DNA of 64,000 nucleotides from Streptomyces sp. NBC_00078 (GTDB taxonomy: Bacteria > Actinomycetota > Actinomycetes > Streptomycetales > Streptomycetaceae). The notes beneath the pieces were generated by a model, which was not told where the DNA came from, searched no databases, and was given only the letters and a program-made list of their open reading frames with translations. Numbering within the stretch: position 1 is the first letter of the stretch; each line of letters opens with the position of its first letter. The DNA is taken from assembly GCF_026343335.1 (NCBI RefSeq), contig NZ_JAPELX010000001.1:620001-684000 (forward strand), in the 5' to 3' direction. A program made the position numbers and the translations under genes. Positions 45,588 through 54,864 of this stretch are shown here, one piece after another.

Positions 45588-45649
45588 CATTGTTGGCAGC
45601 GTCACTATTGTTGTCATTGACAGCATTGTTGACGGCGCCTACATTGGCG
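45588..45649. promoter_or_regulatory. Four direct repeats at exact 18-bp spacing
   Basis: CATTGTTG (45588), TATTGTTG (45606), CATTGTTG (45624) and CATTGGCG (45642) recur every 18 bp through the tetR-SDR control region, ending at the SDR start codon. A perfect palindrome, TGTCATTGACA, sits in the second unit at 45612-45622. This looks like a multi-dimer operator. Confidence 0.65.
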
Positions 45650-45652
45650 GGC

Positions 45653-46570
45653 ATGGCCACTCAATCCAGCAAGTGGAACATCACCGACATCCCTGACCAG
45701 ACCGGCCGCACCGCGGTCGTGACCGGCGCCAACAGCGGGCTCGGCATCGCCACCGTCGAGGCCCTGGCCGGCGCCGGCGCACATGTGGTGCTCGCCGTAC
45801 GGGACCCGAAGCGCGGCGAGGCCGCGGCCGCGCGGGTGAACGGCAGCGTGGAGGTGCGCAGGCTCGACCTCGCCGATCTCGCCTCCGTGCGCGAGTTCGC
45901 CGCCGGCTGGCAGGGCGACCTTGATCTGCTCGTCAACAACGCCGGCGTCATGAACATCCCGGAGTCCGCCACGAAGGACGGCTTCGAGACGCAGTTCGGC
46001 ACCAATCACCTGGGCCACTTCGCACTGACGAACCTGCTGCTTCGCCATGTCACCGACCGGGTGGTGACGGTGTCGTCCGGCGCGCACAGGATGCCGGGCA
46101 GCCCACGGATCCACTTCGACAACCTCAACCTCACCGGCGAGTACGCGCCCATCAAGGCGTACAGCCAGTCCAAGCTGGCCAACCTGCTCTTCACGCTCGA
46201 ACTCCAGCGCCGCCTCGCCGGGTCGGGCTCGTCCGTACGTGCCCTCGCGGCGCACCCGGGGTACGCCGCGACCAGCCTGCAGAGCCACGACGGCAGTGCG
46301 CTGCGGCGTGCTCTCATGCAGGTGACCAACCGCTTCGTCGCCCAGGACAGCAAGGCGGGCGCACTGCCCACGCTGTACGCCGCCGTCCAGGACCTGCCCG
46401 GCGCGAGCTACGTCGGCCCGGACGGCCTCGGTGAGATGCGCGGCGCCCCGACCCTGGTCGGGCGCTCGCCGGCAGCCAGCGACCCGGCGGCCGCCCGCCG
46501 CCTGTGGACCGTCTCGGAGGAACTGACCGGCGTCACCTTTCCCCATCCGGTCCCGGCCACGACGGCATGA
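45653..46570 (+). CDS. Short-chain dehydrogenase/reductase
   Basis: A 305-residue SDR of the retinol-dehydrogenase/WWOX-like extended type. TGANSGLG (24-31) binds the cofactor, NNAGVM follows, the catalytic Ser is in VSSGAH (about 140) and YSQSK (about 171-175) gives Tyr and Lys. The lack of an acidic residue after strand 2 (AVRDPKRG) favours NADP. The substrate is probably a xenobiotic or lipid aldehyde or ketone. It is divergent from tetR across the 18-bp repeats and so is probably repressed by it. Confidence 0.9.
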   Translation: MATQSSKWNITDIPDQTGRTAVVTGANSGLGIATVEALAGAGAHVVLAVRDPKRGEAAAARVNGSVEVRRLDLADLASVREFAAGWQGDLDLLVNNAGVMNIPESATKDGFETQFGTNHLGHFALTNLLLRHVTDRVVTVSSGAHRMPGSPRIHFDNLNLTGEYAPIKAYSQSKLANLLFTLELQRRLAGSGSSVRALAAHPGYAATSLQSHDGSALRRALMQVTNRFVAQDSKAGALPTLYAAVQDLPGASYVGPDGLGEMRGAPTLVGRSPAASDPAAARRLWTVSEELTGVTFPHPVPATTA

Positions 46571-46685
46571 CGCCTCGACGGCGTGACGCCACACATCCCG
46601 CCACGCACCTTGCCGCCCTCCCTCCCACCCCCCAACCCTCCGCCCGGCACCGATCATGGTGAAGTGAGCGCGTTCGCCCGGCCCT

Positions 46686-47798
46686 CTAGCCGCCAGCCGG
46701 CGGCAGCCCCGCATGCCCTTCACCAGGTTGCCGGTCCGCCGGTCTGTGCGGCGGAACCGGAGTCGAGGCGAAATCGCGTGGGCCGGTCCACAGGGCGGGT
46801 ACCGCGTCGCAGCGGCGGCACAGTTCGTATGCGATCGCCTCGTAGTTGACCCGCCAGCCGTGGAAGTGCGGCCATGCCTGAAGGGGGGTGCGGTCGGCGC
46901 CGAAGCCCGCCGCCTCCAGCATCGCGACCGCCGCGTCGAACTCGGCGAAGGTGAGCCGAATGGGTGTGTCAGGGGCGGGGTCGGGGTCGAAGGGCAGGCG
47001 CAGGGCACGGGCGATGTCGCGCAGTGCAATGAAGCCGGCCCGGAGCACGAGGCGCGCCTCCGGCGGGGCGGTGTGCGGGGTGAGCGCGAGCTGCATGGCC
47101 GCCGCGTCCATGACGGCGACCAGGCCGACCAGCCAGTGACGGTACGGGCGGGGCGAGCGGAACGCGATCAGGACGGGATACGTGGAGTGGCTCTCCCCCA
47201 GGTCGGAGGCCAGCCGCTCCCAGGCCCGGTACAGCTCGGGCAGCGCGGACTCGGTGTCGACCAGCCACTGCCGGGCCAGGATCTCAGGGCCCCAGGCGGG
47301 CTCGCCGGCCCGTGACTGCAGCAGGGTCACCTCCAGCTCGCGGCGGTTGTAGGCGGCGTACAGCGTGGGCAGGTAGGCGATCTGCAGGGCGATGAGTACG
47401 GGCCCGGTGGCCGCGGCGAGGAAGTCGAGTGTGGACAGGCGCAGCCGGTCGCCGCTGGCGAAGCCGAGGGTGAGCAGGCTGGAGCCCGCTTCCCGGAAGG
47501 AGTTGCCCCAGGCGAGCCCGGGCACGGCGTGGAAGAGCAGGCCGTAGCCCACCAGTGCTCCGCCGAGCCAGGTCGCGAGCATGCCGATCAGGATCAGCGG
47601 GGCCAGCCAGGTCTGCGCGCGGTCGATGGCGTCGTAGCCGCCACGGGGTGCCGCGAGCCGCAGCAGTCGGCGCAGCAGCCACCACAGCCGGAACACCAGG
47701 ACCGAGTACAGACCGCGGGGCACCACGAGGGTGCGCAGTACGTTGACGAAAAGGACCGCCAGGAGCAGCCCTCCCGCCACGCCGGAGATCCATTCCAT
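46686..47798 (-). CDS. Membrane protein with possible ion-channel-like core
   Basis: A 370-residue protein. Four membrane segments occur in the first 150 residues (about 5-28, 68-95, a half-helix with SSLLTLGFASGDRL, and 125-148), then a long cytoplasmic helical domain and a Pro/Arg-rich tail. The half-helix between two segments resembles a potassium-channel-type pore loop but lacks the TVGYG filter, so channel function is only a suggestion. I do not recognise a named family. The gene stands alone, convergent with the SDR. Confidence 0.72.
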   Translation of the reverse strand: MEWISGVAGGLLLAVLFVNVLRTLVVPRGLYSVLVFRLWWLLRRLLRLAAPRGGYDAIDRAQTWLAPLILIGMLATWLGGALVGYGLLFHAVPGLAWGNSFREAGSSLLTLGFASGDRLRLSTLDFLAAATGPVLIALQIAYLPTLYAAYNRRELEVTLLQSRAGEPAWGPEILARQWLVDTESALPELYRAWERLASDLGESHSTYPVLIAFRSPRPYRHWLVGLVAVMDAAAMQLALTPHTAPPEARLVLRAGFIALRDIARALRLPFDPDPAPDTPIRLTFAEFDAAVAMLEAAGFGADRTPLQAWPHFHGWRVNYEAIAYELCRRCDAVPALWTGPRDFASTPVPPHRPADRQPGEGHAGLPPAGG

Positions 47799-47986
47799 GC
47801 GGCCATTGTGAACCGCTTCAGGGTGGGGCGATCAGCGTCGGCCGCGGAGGCGGAAGACGGGATGGCCGGCAGGGCCACGGTCTTCGCGGGTAGGACCGCG
47901 GAGACCGTGGGCATACTGCCGTACTGCACCGGGGCGCGGGAGCGGGAGGCCATCGCCCGCCCCCTTCCCCGGGCTCGGCTGCTGCG

Positions 47987-48388
47987 TCAGGGCCGGGCCA
48001 GCAGGGTCCGCACGCCCTCCGAGGTGAGCGTCAGCGGATGCTCCGATCCGGCGTCGATGGTGAGCGACAGATCGTCGGCCGGCCACTGCGAGGCGAGTGC
48101 GCCCAGCGGCACCAGGCGGTAACGGGAGACGAACGGCAGCATCCCGGCCATCTCCCCCTCGGAGGTGAACACGGGCACCACCGGGTCGCCGTCCGGCTGC
48201 TCCAGCACCGGCAGTGCCACGGCGCCCGGGTCCCTGGCGTCCTCCTGGTTCGCGTCGTCGGGCACGGGAACCAGCACCTCACTGCCGGCGAGCGTGTCCA
48301 GCGCCTGAGTGTCCTCGGTGTTCACGGCCAGCGCGTCCAGCGCCTGCCGGGCCGGGGTGACGGTGTGGTCGTTGGCAGGTATCTCCAT
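47987..48388 (-). CDS. SseB-family protein
   Basis: A 133-residue protein with the SseB N-terminal domain: LDTLAGSEVLVPVPDDA, VPVFTSEGEMAGML and an LTLTSEGVRTLLA end. SseB-like domains are common in Streptomyces, often linked to type VII secretion loci, but their action is unknown. The ATG at 48388 has AGGGGAT upstream. The spacer 47799-47986 before its 3-prime neighbour contains no gene. Confidence 0.75.
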   Translation of the reverse strand: MEIPANDHTVTPARQALDALAVNTEDTQALDTLAGSEVLVPVPDDANQEDARDPGAVALPVLEQPDGDPVVPVFTSEGEMAGMLPFVSRYRLVPLGALASQWPADDLSLTIDAGSEHPLTLTSEGVRTLLARP

Positions 48389-48611
48389 GGCGGATCCCCT
48401 GGTAGCGGCGGTCGTACGGGCCGGCCGGGACAAGATCGGTCCCGGGCACGGTTCTGCTCGCGTACCCGATCCGGACGGGCCCATTCCTCCTCTCAGCGGG
48501 GAATCACCGGGGAAACAACCGCAGCCGGCCTGGCCGTGTGCCGGGCGCCTGTCGTGCGGAAGAGGATGCCCCGCAGCACGTCACGGGGCGTGCGGCCGGC
48601 GTTCAGGGACA

Positions 48612-49190
48612 TCAGCGCGAGCTGGTTGTCCTCCCCGACGGTGAACGTGGCCCGTCCAGCAGTTCCGCGACCGTGGTCACGCGGATCAGGGGGCGGTACA
48701 GGTCCATCATCTGCAGGGCCCTGGCGTGCGAGTCGTCGTCCGCGCCGGCGCAGGCGTCAGCGGCGACCAGCACCTCGACTCCGGCGTCGGCGGCGGCCAG
48801 CGCTGTGGACAGGACGCAGCAGTCGGTGCTGACGCCGGCCAGGACCAGACGGCGCTCGGGGCCTACGTGCCGGGCGAGTTCGGGGATCCACTTGCCGAAA
48901 GTGGCGGCGTCGACGACGTGTGGGGCGCGGTCGGTGAACTCGTCGGTCAGTTCCCAGAGTTGGGCGTCGGGCGGCTGGAGGGCGAAGGGCCACTGTTCGT
49001 AGTAGGCCCGCCAGGCGCCTTCGGGCTGGGCCGGGGCCAGGAAGCGGGTGAAGGCGACCCGTTCTCCGTACGCCGGCAGCAGGCGTCGTACTCCTGCAGC
49101 GGCCTCGCCGAAGCGGGGGGTGGCCCAGGGGCTGTCGGGCTCGGCAAAGACGCGCTGCATGTCGATGACGGCGAGCAGGCCGTTCGTCAT
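48612..49190 (-). CDS. Isochorismatase-like cysteine hydrolase
   Basis: A 192-residue hydrolase of the isochorismatase/nicotinamidase superfamily. The triad is Asp10 (AVIDMQRVF), Lys in AATFGKW (about 95) and Cys in GVSTDCCVLST (about 122). Candidates are nicotinamidase, N-carbamoylsarcosine amidase or ureidoacrylate amidohydrolase. The start overlaps the stop of an NCS1 permease gene (ATGA), so transport and hydrolysis of the same nitrogen compound is likely. The C-terminal tail is Ser/Arg rich. Confidence 0.87.
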   Translation of the reverse strand: MTNGLLAVIDMQRVFAEPDSPWATPRFGEAAAGVRRLLPAYGERVAFTRFLAPAQPEGAWRAYYEQWPFALQPPDAQLWELTDEFTDRAPHVVDAATFGKWIPELARHVGPERRLVLAGVSTDCCVLSTALAAADAGVEVLVAADACAGADDDSHARALQMMDLYRPLIRVTTVAELLDGPRSPSGRTTSSR

Positions 49191-50686
49191 GCGACCGCTC
49201 CCGCGTCCGCGGGGCTCGGGGCCTGCGCCTCCTGCGCGCGGACGCGGGGGCGGCTCAGGGCGAGGGTGCCGAGAAAGCCGAGTGCCAGCGCGGCGAGGAC
49301 GCCGAGGTTCGCGTAGGCCCAGGCGCCGGACCTGCCACCGAGGCCGACCGGGTCGAGGAGGTAGCCCTGCCAGTCCAGCCAGCCGGCGGCCGAGTTGGTG
49401 ACCAGGCCCCAGCCGAGGGCCGTGGCGGCGAGGGTGAGGAGCAGAGGCGTGAGCGCCACGTCGCCGTAGCGGCCGGTGGAGCGGTAGAGGTCGCCCTCGT
49501 CGTAGTCGCGGCGGCGCAGGGCCAGGTCGGCGAGCATGATGCCGCACCAGGCGGCGATGGGGACGCCGAGGGTGGTCAGGAAGCCCATGAACTGGCCGAG
49601 GAAGTCGTCGGCGAAGAAGACGATGTAGACCGAGCCCGCGATCATCAGGACGCCGTCGACGAAGGCAGCCAGGTAGCGCGGGATGCGCAGGCCCGCGGAG
49701 AGCAGGGCGAGGCCGGAGGAGTAGATGTCGAGGACCGCGCCGCCGACCAGGCCGAGCACCGCGACGACGGCGAACGGGACCAGGAACCAGGTGGGCAGGA
49801 TGGTCGTGAGCGCGCCGATCGGGTCGGCGGCGACAGCCGTGTTGAGCTTGCTGGAGGAACCCGCCAGCAGCAGTCCGAAGACCAGCAGGAGCAGCGGTGC
49901 CACGGACGCGCCGAAAGTGGTCCAGCCGATCACGCCCCGGCCGGACGAACTGCGGGGCAGATAGCGGGAGTAGTCGGCGGCGGCGTTGACCCAGCCCAGC
50001 CCGAAGCCGGTCATCATGAACACCAGTGCGCCGATGAACTCCTGGGCGGAGCCCGCCGGGAGGGCGCTGACGGTGCTCCAGTGGATGTGGTCGGCGACGA
50101 GCGCGATGTACGCGACGGTCAGGACGCCGGTGACCACGGTGATCACGGTCTGCAGCCGCATGATGAGGTCGAAGCCCATCACGCCGCCTACGACGGTGAG
50201 GGCGCCGACCAGGATCAGGGCCACGATCTGGGTCCCGGTGCCGCCGCCCCAGCCGAGCCGGCCGAAGACGGTGGCGGTGGCCATGGTGGCGAGCGCGCAC
50301 AGCACGGTCTCCCAGCCGACGGTGAGGACCCAGGAGACCACCGAGGGAAGGCGGTTGCCACGCACGCCGTACGCGGCCCGGCTGAGGACCATGGTCGGCG
50401 CGGAACCACGCTTGCCGGCCACCGCGACGAAGCCGCAGAGCAGGAACGAGAAGACGATGCCGATGACGCCCGCGGCCAGCGCCTGCCAGAAGGAGATCCC
50501 GAAGCCGAGGGCGAAGGCGCCGTAACTCAGCCCGAGGACGGAGACGTTGGCGCCGAACCAGGGCCAGAACAGGGTCCGCGGAGTGCCCTTGCGCTCGGCG
50601 TCGGCGATGACGTCGAGGCCGTGCGTCTCCACCTGGAGCTGTCGCCCTGTGGCTCTCTTGTCGGGGGTGTCCGGGGACTCTGCCAT
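49187..50686 (-). CDS. NCS1-family purine/cytosine permease
   Basis: A 499-residue, 12-segment NCS1 transporter of the cytosine/purine/thiamine/allantoin group. N-terminal WPWFGANVSVLGLSYGAFAL and the VNAAADYSRYLPR segment (about 237-249) are the family signatures. It probably imports a nucleobase or related amide with sodium or protons. It is translationally coupled to the cysteine hydrolase downstream. A second NCS1 gene lies at 54865; the two are only distantly similar. Confidence 0.88.
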   Translation of the reverse strand: MAESPDTPDKRATGRQLQVETHGLDVIADAERKGTPRTLFWPWFGANVSVLGLSYGAFALGFGISFWQALAAGVIGIVFSFLLCGFVAVAGKRGSAPTMVLSRAAYGVRGNRLPSVVSWVLTVGWETVLCALATMATATVFGRLGWGGGTGTQIVALILVGALTVVGGVMGFDLIMRLQTVITVVTGVLTVAYIALVADHIHWSTVSALPAGSAQEFIGALVFMMTGFGLGWVNAAADYSRYLPRSSSGRGVIGWTTFGASVAPLLLLVFGLLLAGSSSKLNTAVAADPIGALTTILPTWFLVPFAVVAVLGLVGGAVLDIYSSGLALLSAGLRIPRYLAAFVDGVLMIAGSVYIVFFADDFLGQFMGFLTTLGVPIAAWCGIMLADLALRRRDYDEGDLYRSTGRYGDVALTPLLLTLAATALGWGLVTNSAAGWLDWQGYLLDPVGLGGRSGAWAYANLGVLAALALGFLGTLALSRPRVRAQEAQAPSPADAGAVA

Positions 50687-50943
50687 CGTCGACCTATCTG
50701 TCCAGGTGCGTTCCGCCGAGGCCTGACGCCTGATCTGCGCTGGTCAAGCCGTCAAGGTCACCTGGGCTGGCGCGCCACCGGCTGCCGCACGGCTCGCCCA
50801 CCGCCGTCGGCGGGAAAGGGTGCCGTCTGCGTGAACCGGCCGGGCACCCTCATCCGTTGAAGGGGCCGACAGGCGAGATCCCGGTGCCCCGTGCGGACAC
50901 CCGGAACCGTCCGGCAGGAACCCGGCCCATGACCGGGCCCTCA

Positions 50944-51145
50944 TCTTTTCACCCTGTACACCGTGGTGGTCGTGCTGTGGCCGCCCTCGTGGACTGCGTC
51001 AGGACGCCGGGCCTCACGCGTGTGCCACCTGCCGAAGCCCGTCTGGCTCCTGCTGATGCTCATGGCGCCGGTGCTGGGCGGCATCGCCTGGCGCATCTGG
51101 GCGGGCGGCGCGCCCAGCCTTCCGGACCGCCCGGTCAGCGCGCCC
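50944..51145 (+). pseudogene. Frameshifted PLDc_N-type membrane peptide
   Basis: Within the 448-base gap 50687-51134, one plus frame gives ALVDCVRTPG (from 50986) and the next frame gives HLPKPVWLLLMLMAPVLG and GIAWRIWAGG (about 51026-51110). Joined by a +1 shift near 51015-51025 they make the two-helix PLDc_N pattern (VDC, LPKPxW, PVxGxxxW, GG). No start with a ribosome site is seen. It looks like a recently broken small membrane-protein gene. Confidence 0.5.
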
Positions 51146-51617
51146 AGAACGGCAGCGGCGGGCAGACGTTGGCGCAGGTGTAGTTGCCGGGCATCAGCAG
51201 TCCGGCGTCGTCCTCGTTGTTGTCGCCGCCCGCGAAGTAGACCTCGGGGACCCAGCCCCAACGGCCGTTGGCCGCCTTGGTGGATGCCCACCAGTAGTTC
51301 TCCGCGGACCCGTCCCGGAAGGTCTGGCCCTTCATCTCGGTGACGAACCAGTTGGCGGCGCCCCCCTGTTCGAGGTATCCGACGACCGGGGCGCCCGGCG
51401 AACGCGTGGCGTACACCGGCACATGGCCGCGGGTGAGGTTGCAGAACTTGACGTCCGTCCCCGGCCACACGCGCCCGGTGCCGGGATCGGTGAGGTCCTT
51501 CTTGGTGGTGCCGTGACAGGGGACGTTGTCGGTCGCGTGGGCGGTGGGAGCGACCAGGCCCGCGAGGCCGGTGAGGGCGACGGCGGCCGTGACGAGTCCG
51601 CGCTTGATGTGGATCAT
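51135..51617 (-). CDS. Secreted SH3-like protein
   Basis: A 160-residue secreted protein. A signal peptide (about 1-28, cleavage after AHA) is followed by a domain with GHVPVYATRSPGAPVVGYL, AANWFVTEMKGQ and RWGWVPEVYFAGG, the spacing of a bacterial SH3_3 domain, plus four cysteines that could form two disulfides. Such proteins bind cell-wall material or partners outside the cell. It overlaps the end of the PLDc_N remnant on the other strand. Confidence 0.8.
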   Translation of the reverse strand: MIHIKRGLVTAAVALTGLAGLVAPTAHATDNVPCHGTTKKDLTDPGTGRVWPGTDVKFCNLTRGHVPVYATRSPGAPVVGYLEQGGAANWFVTEMKGQTFRDGSAENYWWASTKAANGRWGWVPEVYFAGGDNNEDDAGLLMPGNYTCANVCPPLPFWAR

Positions 51618-51680
51618 GCTCTCGGAAACGAGGGGTCCGCGGAGTTGGTCACGGCCCGGCGTCCGTCCGGACGGCGCGGG

Positions 51681-53120
51681 TCAGGCCGTCGTTTCGGGCC
51701 GGTCCGGTGCGGCCCAGCGGGTGTGGAAGGCGCCGGGGCGGTCGGTGCGCCGGTAGGTGTGAGCGCCGAAGTAGTCGCGCTGGCCCTGGAGAAGGGCGGC
51801 GGGCAGGCGCTCGGCGCGCAGGGTGTCGTAGTGGGCGAGGGCGGCGGAGAAGGCGGGGACGGGGACGCCCCGGCGGGCGGCGGAGGCGATGATCTCCCGC
51901 CAGGGGACCTGAGCGTCGGTGATCTCCATCGCGAACTCCATCTCGCCGAGCAGGCTCACCAGGTCGCGGTCGGCGGTGTAGGCGGCGCGGATGCGGTCGA
52001 GGAAGGAGGCGCGGATGATGCAGCCGCCGCGCCAGATCCTGGCGACCGTGCCGAGGTCGATCTTCCAGCCGTATTCGCCTGCCGCGTCCTGGATCATCTT
52101 CCATCCCTGGTCGTAGGCGATGACCTTCGAGGCGTACAGGGCGTGCTCGACCTGTGAGGTGAAGCGTTCGGCCTCGGTGCGGCTGAGCGGGGAGCAGGTG
52201 CCGCCGGGCAGGCCCCTGTAGGCGGCGCGCAGGTCGCGCTGGCCGGAGGCGGCGCGGGCGAAGGTGGCCTGGGCGATGGCGGTGACCGGGGAGGCCAGGT
52301 CCAGTGCGGTCTGCACGGTCCAGCGGCCGGTGCCCTTCTGTCCCGCGGCGTCCTGGACCACGTCGACGAAGGGGGCCGCGGTGTCCGGGTCGGTGTGGGC
52401 CAGCACCTCGGCGGTGATCTCGATCAGGTAGGAGCCGAGGCGGCCCTGGTTCCACCGTCGGAACACCTCGGCGATCTCGGCGGGGGTGTAGCCGGCGACC
52501 TGGCGCAGCAGGTCGTAGGCCTCCGCGATGAGCTGCATGTCGGCGTACTCGATGCCGTTGTGGACCATCTTGACGAAGTGCCCGGCGCCGTCGCTGCCGA
52601 TGTGGGCGGCGCACGGCTCGCCGCCGACCTTGGCGCTGATGGTCTCGAAGAGGGGGCCGAGCACGTCGTACGACTCCGCCGAGCCGCCGACCATGATGGA
52701 CGGGCCCTCCAGCGCGCCCTCCTCGCCGCCGGAGACGCCGGTGCCGACGAAGTGCAGGCCGCGCTCGCGCAGGGCGGACTCACGGCGGCGGGTGTCGGCG
52801 AAGTGGGCGTTGCCCCCGTCGATGATGATGTCGCCGGGCTCCAGCAGCGGGGCGAACTCGTCGATGACCGCGTCGGTGGCCGCGCCCGCCTGCACCATGA
52901 TCATCAGGCGGCGGGGGCGGACGAGTGCGGCCACGAACTCCTCGGGTGTCTCGGCGGGGACGAAGGTGCCCTCGTCGCCGTACACCTCCATGAGCGCGCG
53001 CATGCGGCCCGCCGTGCGGTTGTGTACGGCGACGGTGTAGCCGTTGCGGGCGAAGTTCCGCGCCAGATTGCGGCCCATCACGCCCAGGCCGGTCACGCCG
53101 ATGGCTGCCGTTGCGTTCAT
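51681..53120 (-). CDS. gnd: 6-phosphogluconate dehydrogenase, decarboxylating
   Basis: A 479-residue enzyme of full length. It has the Rossmann motif GLGVMGRNLARNFAR (11-25, NADP type by NRT at the end of strand 2), GTGVSGGEEGA (about 126) and HFVKMVHNGIEYADMQ (about 181-196) with catalytic Lys and His-Asn. It oxidises 6-phosphogluconate to ribulose 5-phosphate with CO2 and NADPH. It is divergent from gap, and the 194-base spacer contains GATCGATC flanked by TCAAAC repeats. Confidence 0.95.
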   Translation of the reverse strand: MNATAAIGVTGLGVMGRNLARNFARNGYTVAVHNRTAGRMRALMEVYGDEGTFVPAETPEEFVAALVRPRRLMIMVQAGAATDAVIDEFAPLLEPGDIIIDGGNAHFADTRRRESALRERGLHFVGTGVSGGEEGALEGPSIMVGGSAESYDVLGPLFETISAKVGGEPCAAHIGSDGAGHFVKMVHNGIEYADMQLIAEAYDLLRQVAGYTPAEIAEVFRRWNQGRLGSYLIEITAEVLAHTDPDTAAPFVDVVQDAAGQKGTGRWTVQTALDLASPVTAIAQATFARAASGQRDLRAAYRGLPGGTCSPLSRTEAERFTSQVEHALYASKVIAYDQGWKMIQDAAGEYGWKIDLGTVARIWRGGCIIRASFLDRIRAAYTADRDLVSLLGEMEFAMEITDAQVPWREIIASAARRGVPVPAFSAALAHYDTLRAERLPAALLQGQRDYFGAHTYRRTDRPGAFHTRWAAPDRPETTA

Positions 53121-53314
53121 GGTGTACGTCCCTCGATCGGTGCGGTGGCGTCGCGGGGCGGGCGTGCCCCCATGCCCGTCAGGTACGGACGGGCGGCCGG
53201 ATCGTCTCGATTGCGGGCACCGACGCTGTACGGACGTGTGTGACCAACCCCGCTCAAACGATCGATCAAACAGGGTTTAACATATGAGCGCCGCCTAGCT
53301 CGAAAGATGGATCT

Positions 53315-54760
53315 GTGACTGTCAACGACGACTCGTTCACCAACTGGAAGACCCGCGAGGAGATCGCGGAGTCGATGATCCCGATCATCGGGAAGCTGCA
53401 CCGCGAGCGGGACGTCACCGTCCTGCTGCACAGCCGCTCCTTGGTGAACAAGTCGGTGGTCAGCATCCTCAAGACCCACCGGTTCGCCCGCCAGATCGCG
53501 GGCGAGGAACTCTCGGTCGTCGACACCCTGCCGTTCCTGCAGGCGCTCACCGCGCTCGACCTCGGGCCGTCGCAGATCGACATCGGCATGCTCGCGGCGA
53601 CGTACACGAGCGACGACCGCGGCCTGTCCGTGGAGGCGTTCACCGCGGAGGCCGTCGCGGGCGCCACGGGCGCGAACAAGATCGAGGGCGGCGAGGGACG
53701 CGACGTCGTCCTCTACGGCTTCGGACGTATCGGTCGCCTGGTGGCCCGTCTGCTGATCGAGAAGGCCGGTTCCGGCAACGGCCTGCGGCTGCGCGCGATC
53801 GTGGTACGCGGAGGCGGCGACCAGGACATCATCAAGCGCGCCTCGCTGCTGCGCCGTGACTCCATCCACGGGCAGTTCCAGGGCACCATCACCGTGGACG
53901 AGGAAAGCGGCACGATCTTCGCCAACGGCAACGCGATCAAGGTGATCTACGCGAACGACCCGTCCGAGGTCGATTACACGGCGTACGGCATCAGGAACGC
54001 CATCCTGATCGACAACACCGGCAAGTGGCGCGACCGCGAGGGCCTTTCGCAGCATCTGCGCCCCGGTATCGACAAGGTCGTGCTGACCGCGCCCGGCAAG
54101 GGCGACGTCCCGAACATCGTGCACGGCGTCAACCACGACACCATCAAGCCGGACGAACAAATCCTGTCCTGCGCGTCCTGCACCACCAACGCGATCGTGC
54201 CGCCGCTGAAGGCGATGGCCGACGAGTTCGGCGTGCAGCGCGGCCACGTGGAGACCGTCCACTCCTTCACCAACGACCAGAACCTGCTGGACAATTACCA
54301 CAAGGCCGACCGCCGCGGCCGCTCCGCGCCGCTGAACATGGTCATCACCGAGACCGGTGCCGCCTCCGCGGTGGCCAAGGCGCTGCCCGACCTCAAGGCG
54401 CCCATCACGGGCAGCTCGATCCGCGTCCCGGTGCCGGACGTCTCGATCGCGATCCTCAGCCTGCGGCTCGGCCGTGAGACCGACCGCGAGGAGGTCCTCG
54501 ACTACCTCCGCAACGTGTCGCTGACCTCGCCGCTCAGGCGCCAGATCGACTTCACCACCGCTCCGGACGCGGTCTCCAGCGACTTCATCGGCTCGCGTCA
54601 CGCCTCGATCGTCGACGCGGGCGCCACCAAGGTCGACGGCGACAACGCCATCCTCTACCTCTGGTACGACAACGAGTTCGGCTACTCCTGCCAGGTCATC
54701 CGCGTCGTCCAGCACGTCTCCGGGGTGGAGTACCCGACCTTCCCGAGCCCGGCGGTCTGA
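53315..54760 (+). CDS. gap: Glyceraldehyde-3-phosphate dehydrogenase, long form
   Basis: A 481-residue GAPDH. The first ~125 residues are an extra N-terminal domain present in the long actinobacterial/Gap2-like form; the NAD domain starts at GFGRIGR (about 134-140), and the catalytic cysteine lies in CASCTTN (about 286-292). The ring of the active site (HSFTNDQNLLDNYHKADRR) is intact. The function may be glycolytic or gluconeogenic; the extra domain is uncharacterised. The GTG start has GAAAGATGGA upstream. A hairpin terminator follows the stop. Confidence 0.93.
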   Translation: MTVNDDSFTNWKTREEIAESMIPIIGKLHRERDVTVLLHSRSLVNKSVVSILKTHRFARQIAGEELSVVDTLPFLQALTALDLGPSQIDIGMLAATYTSDDRGLSVEAFTAEAVAGATGANKIEGGEGRDVVLYGFGRIGRLVARLLIEKAGSGNGLRLRAIVVRGGGDQDIIKRASLLRRDSIHGQFQGTITVDEESGTIFANGNAIKVIYANDPSEVDYTAYGIRNAILIDNTGKWRDREGLSQHLRPGIDKVVLTAPGKGDVPNIVHGVNHDTIKPDEQILSCASCTTNAIVPPLKAMADEFGVQRGHVETVHSFTNDQNLLDNYHKADRRGRSAPLNMVITETGAASAVAKALPDLKAPITGSSIRVPVPDVSIAILSLRLGRETDREEVLDYLRNVSLTSPLRRQIDFTTAPDAVSSDFIGSRHASIVDAGATKVDGDNAILYLWYDNEFGYSCQVIRVVQHVSGVEYPTFPSPAV

Positions 54761-54765
54761 CGTAG

Positions 54766-54818
54766 GCGAAACGCCCGGTCAAGGGTCGGCAATGTGACCA
54801 CTCGACCGGGCGTTCGCG
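54766..54818 (+). terminator. Terminator of gap
   Basis: An 11-bp stem AACGCCCGGTC/GACCGGGCGTT (54770-54780 and 54804-54814), extendable at the base with GCG/CGC, encloses a loop with an inner GGTC/GACC stem. It begins 9 bases after the gap stop. Confidence 0.7.
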
Positions 54819-54864
54819 GGGAATGAATGCGGCCACAGGGGCGGATCAGCACTCTGGAGGCGCC

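Noticed and set aside
46686..47798. Potassium channel
   Set aside because: There is a helix, half-helix, helix arrangement, but the selectivity-filter motif is missing, so only a membrane protein is claimed.
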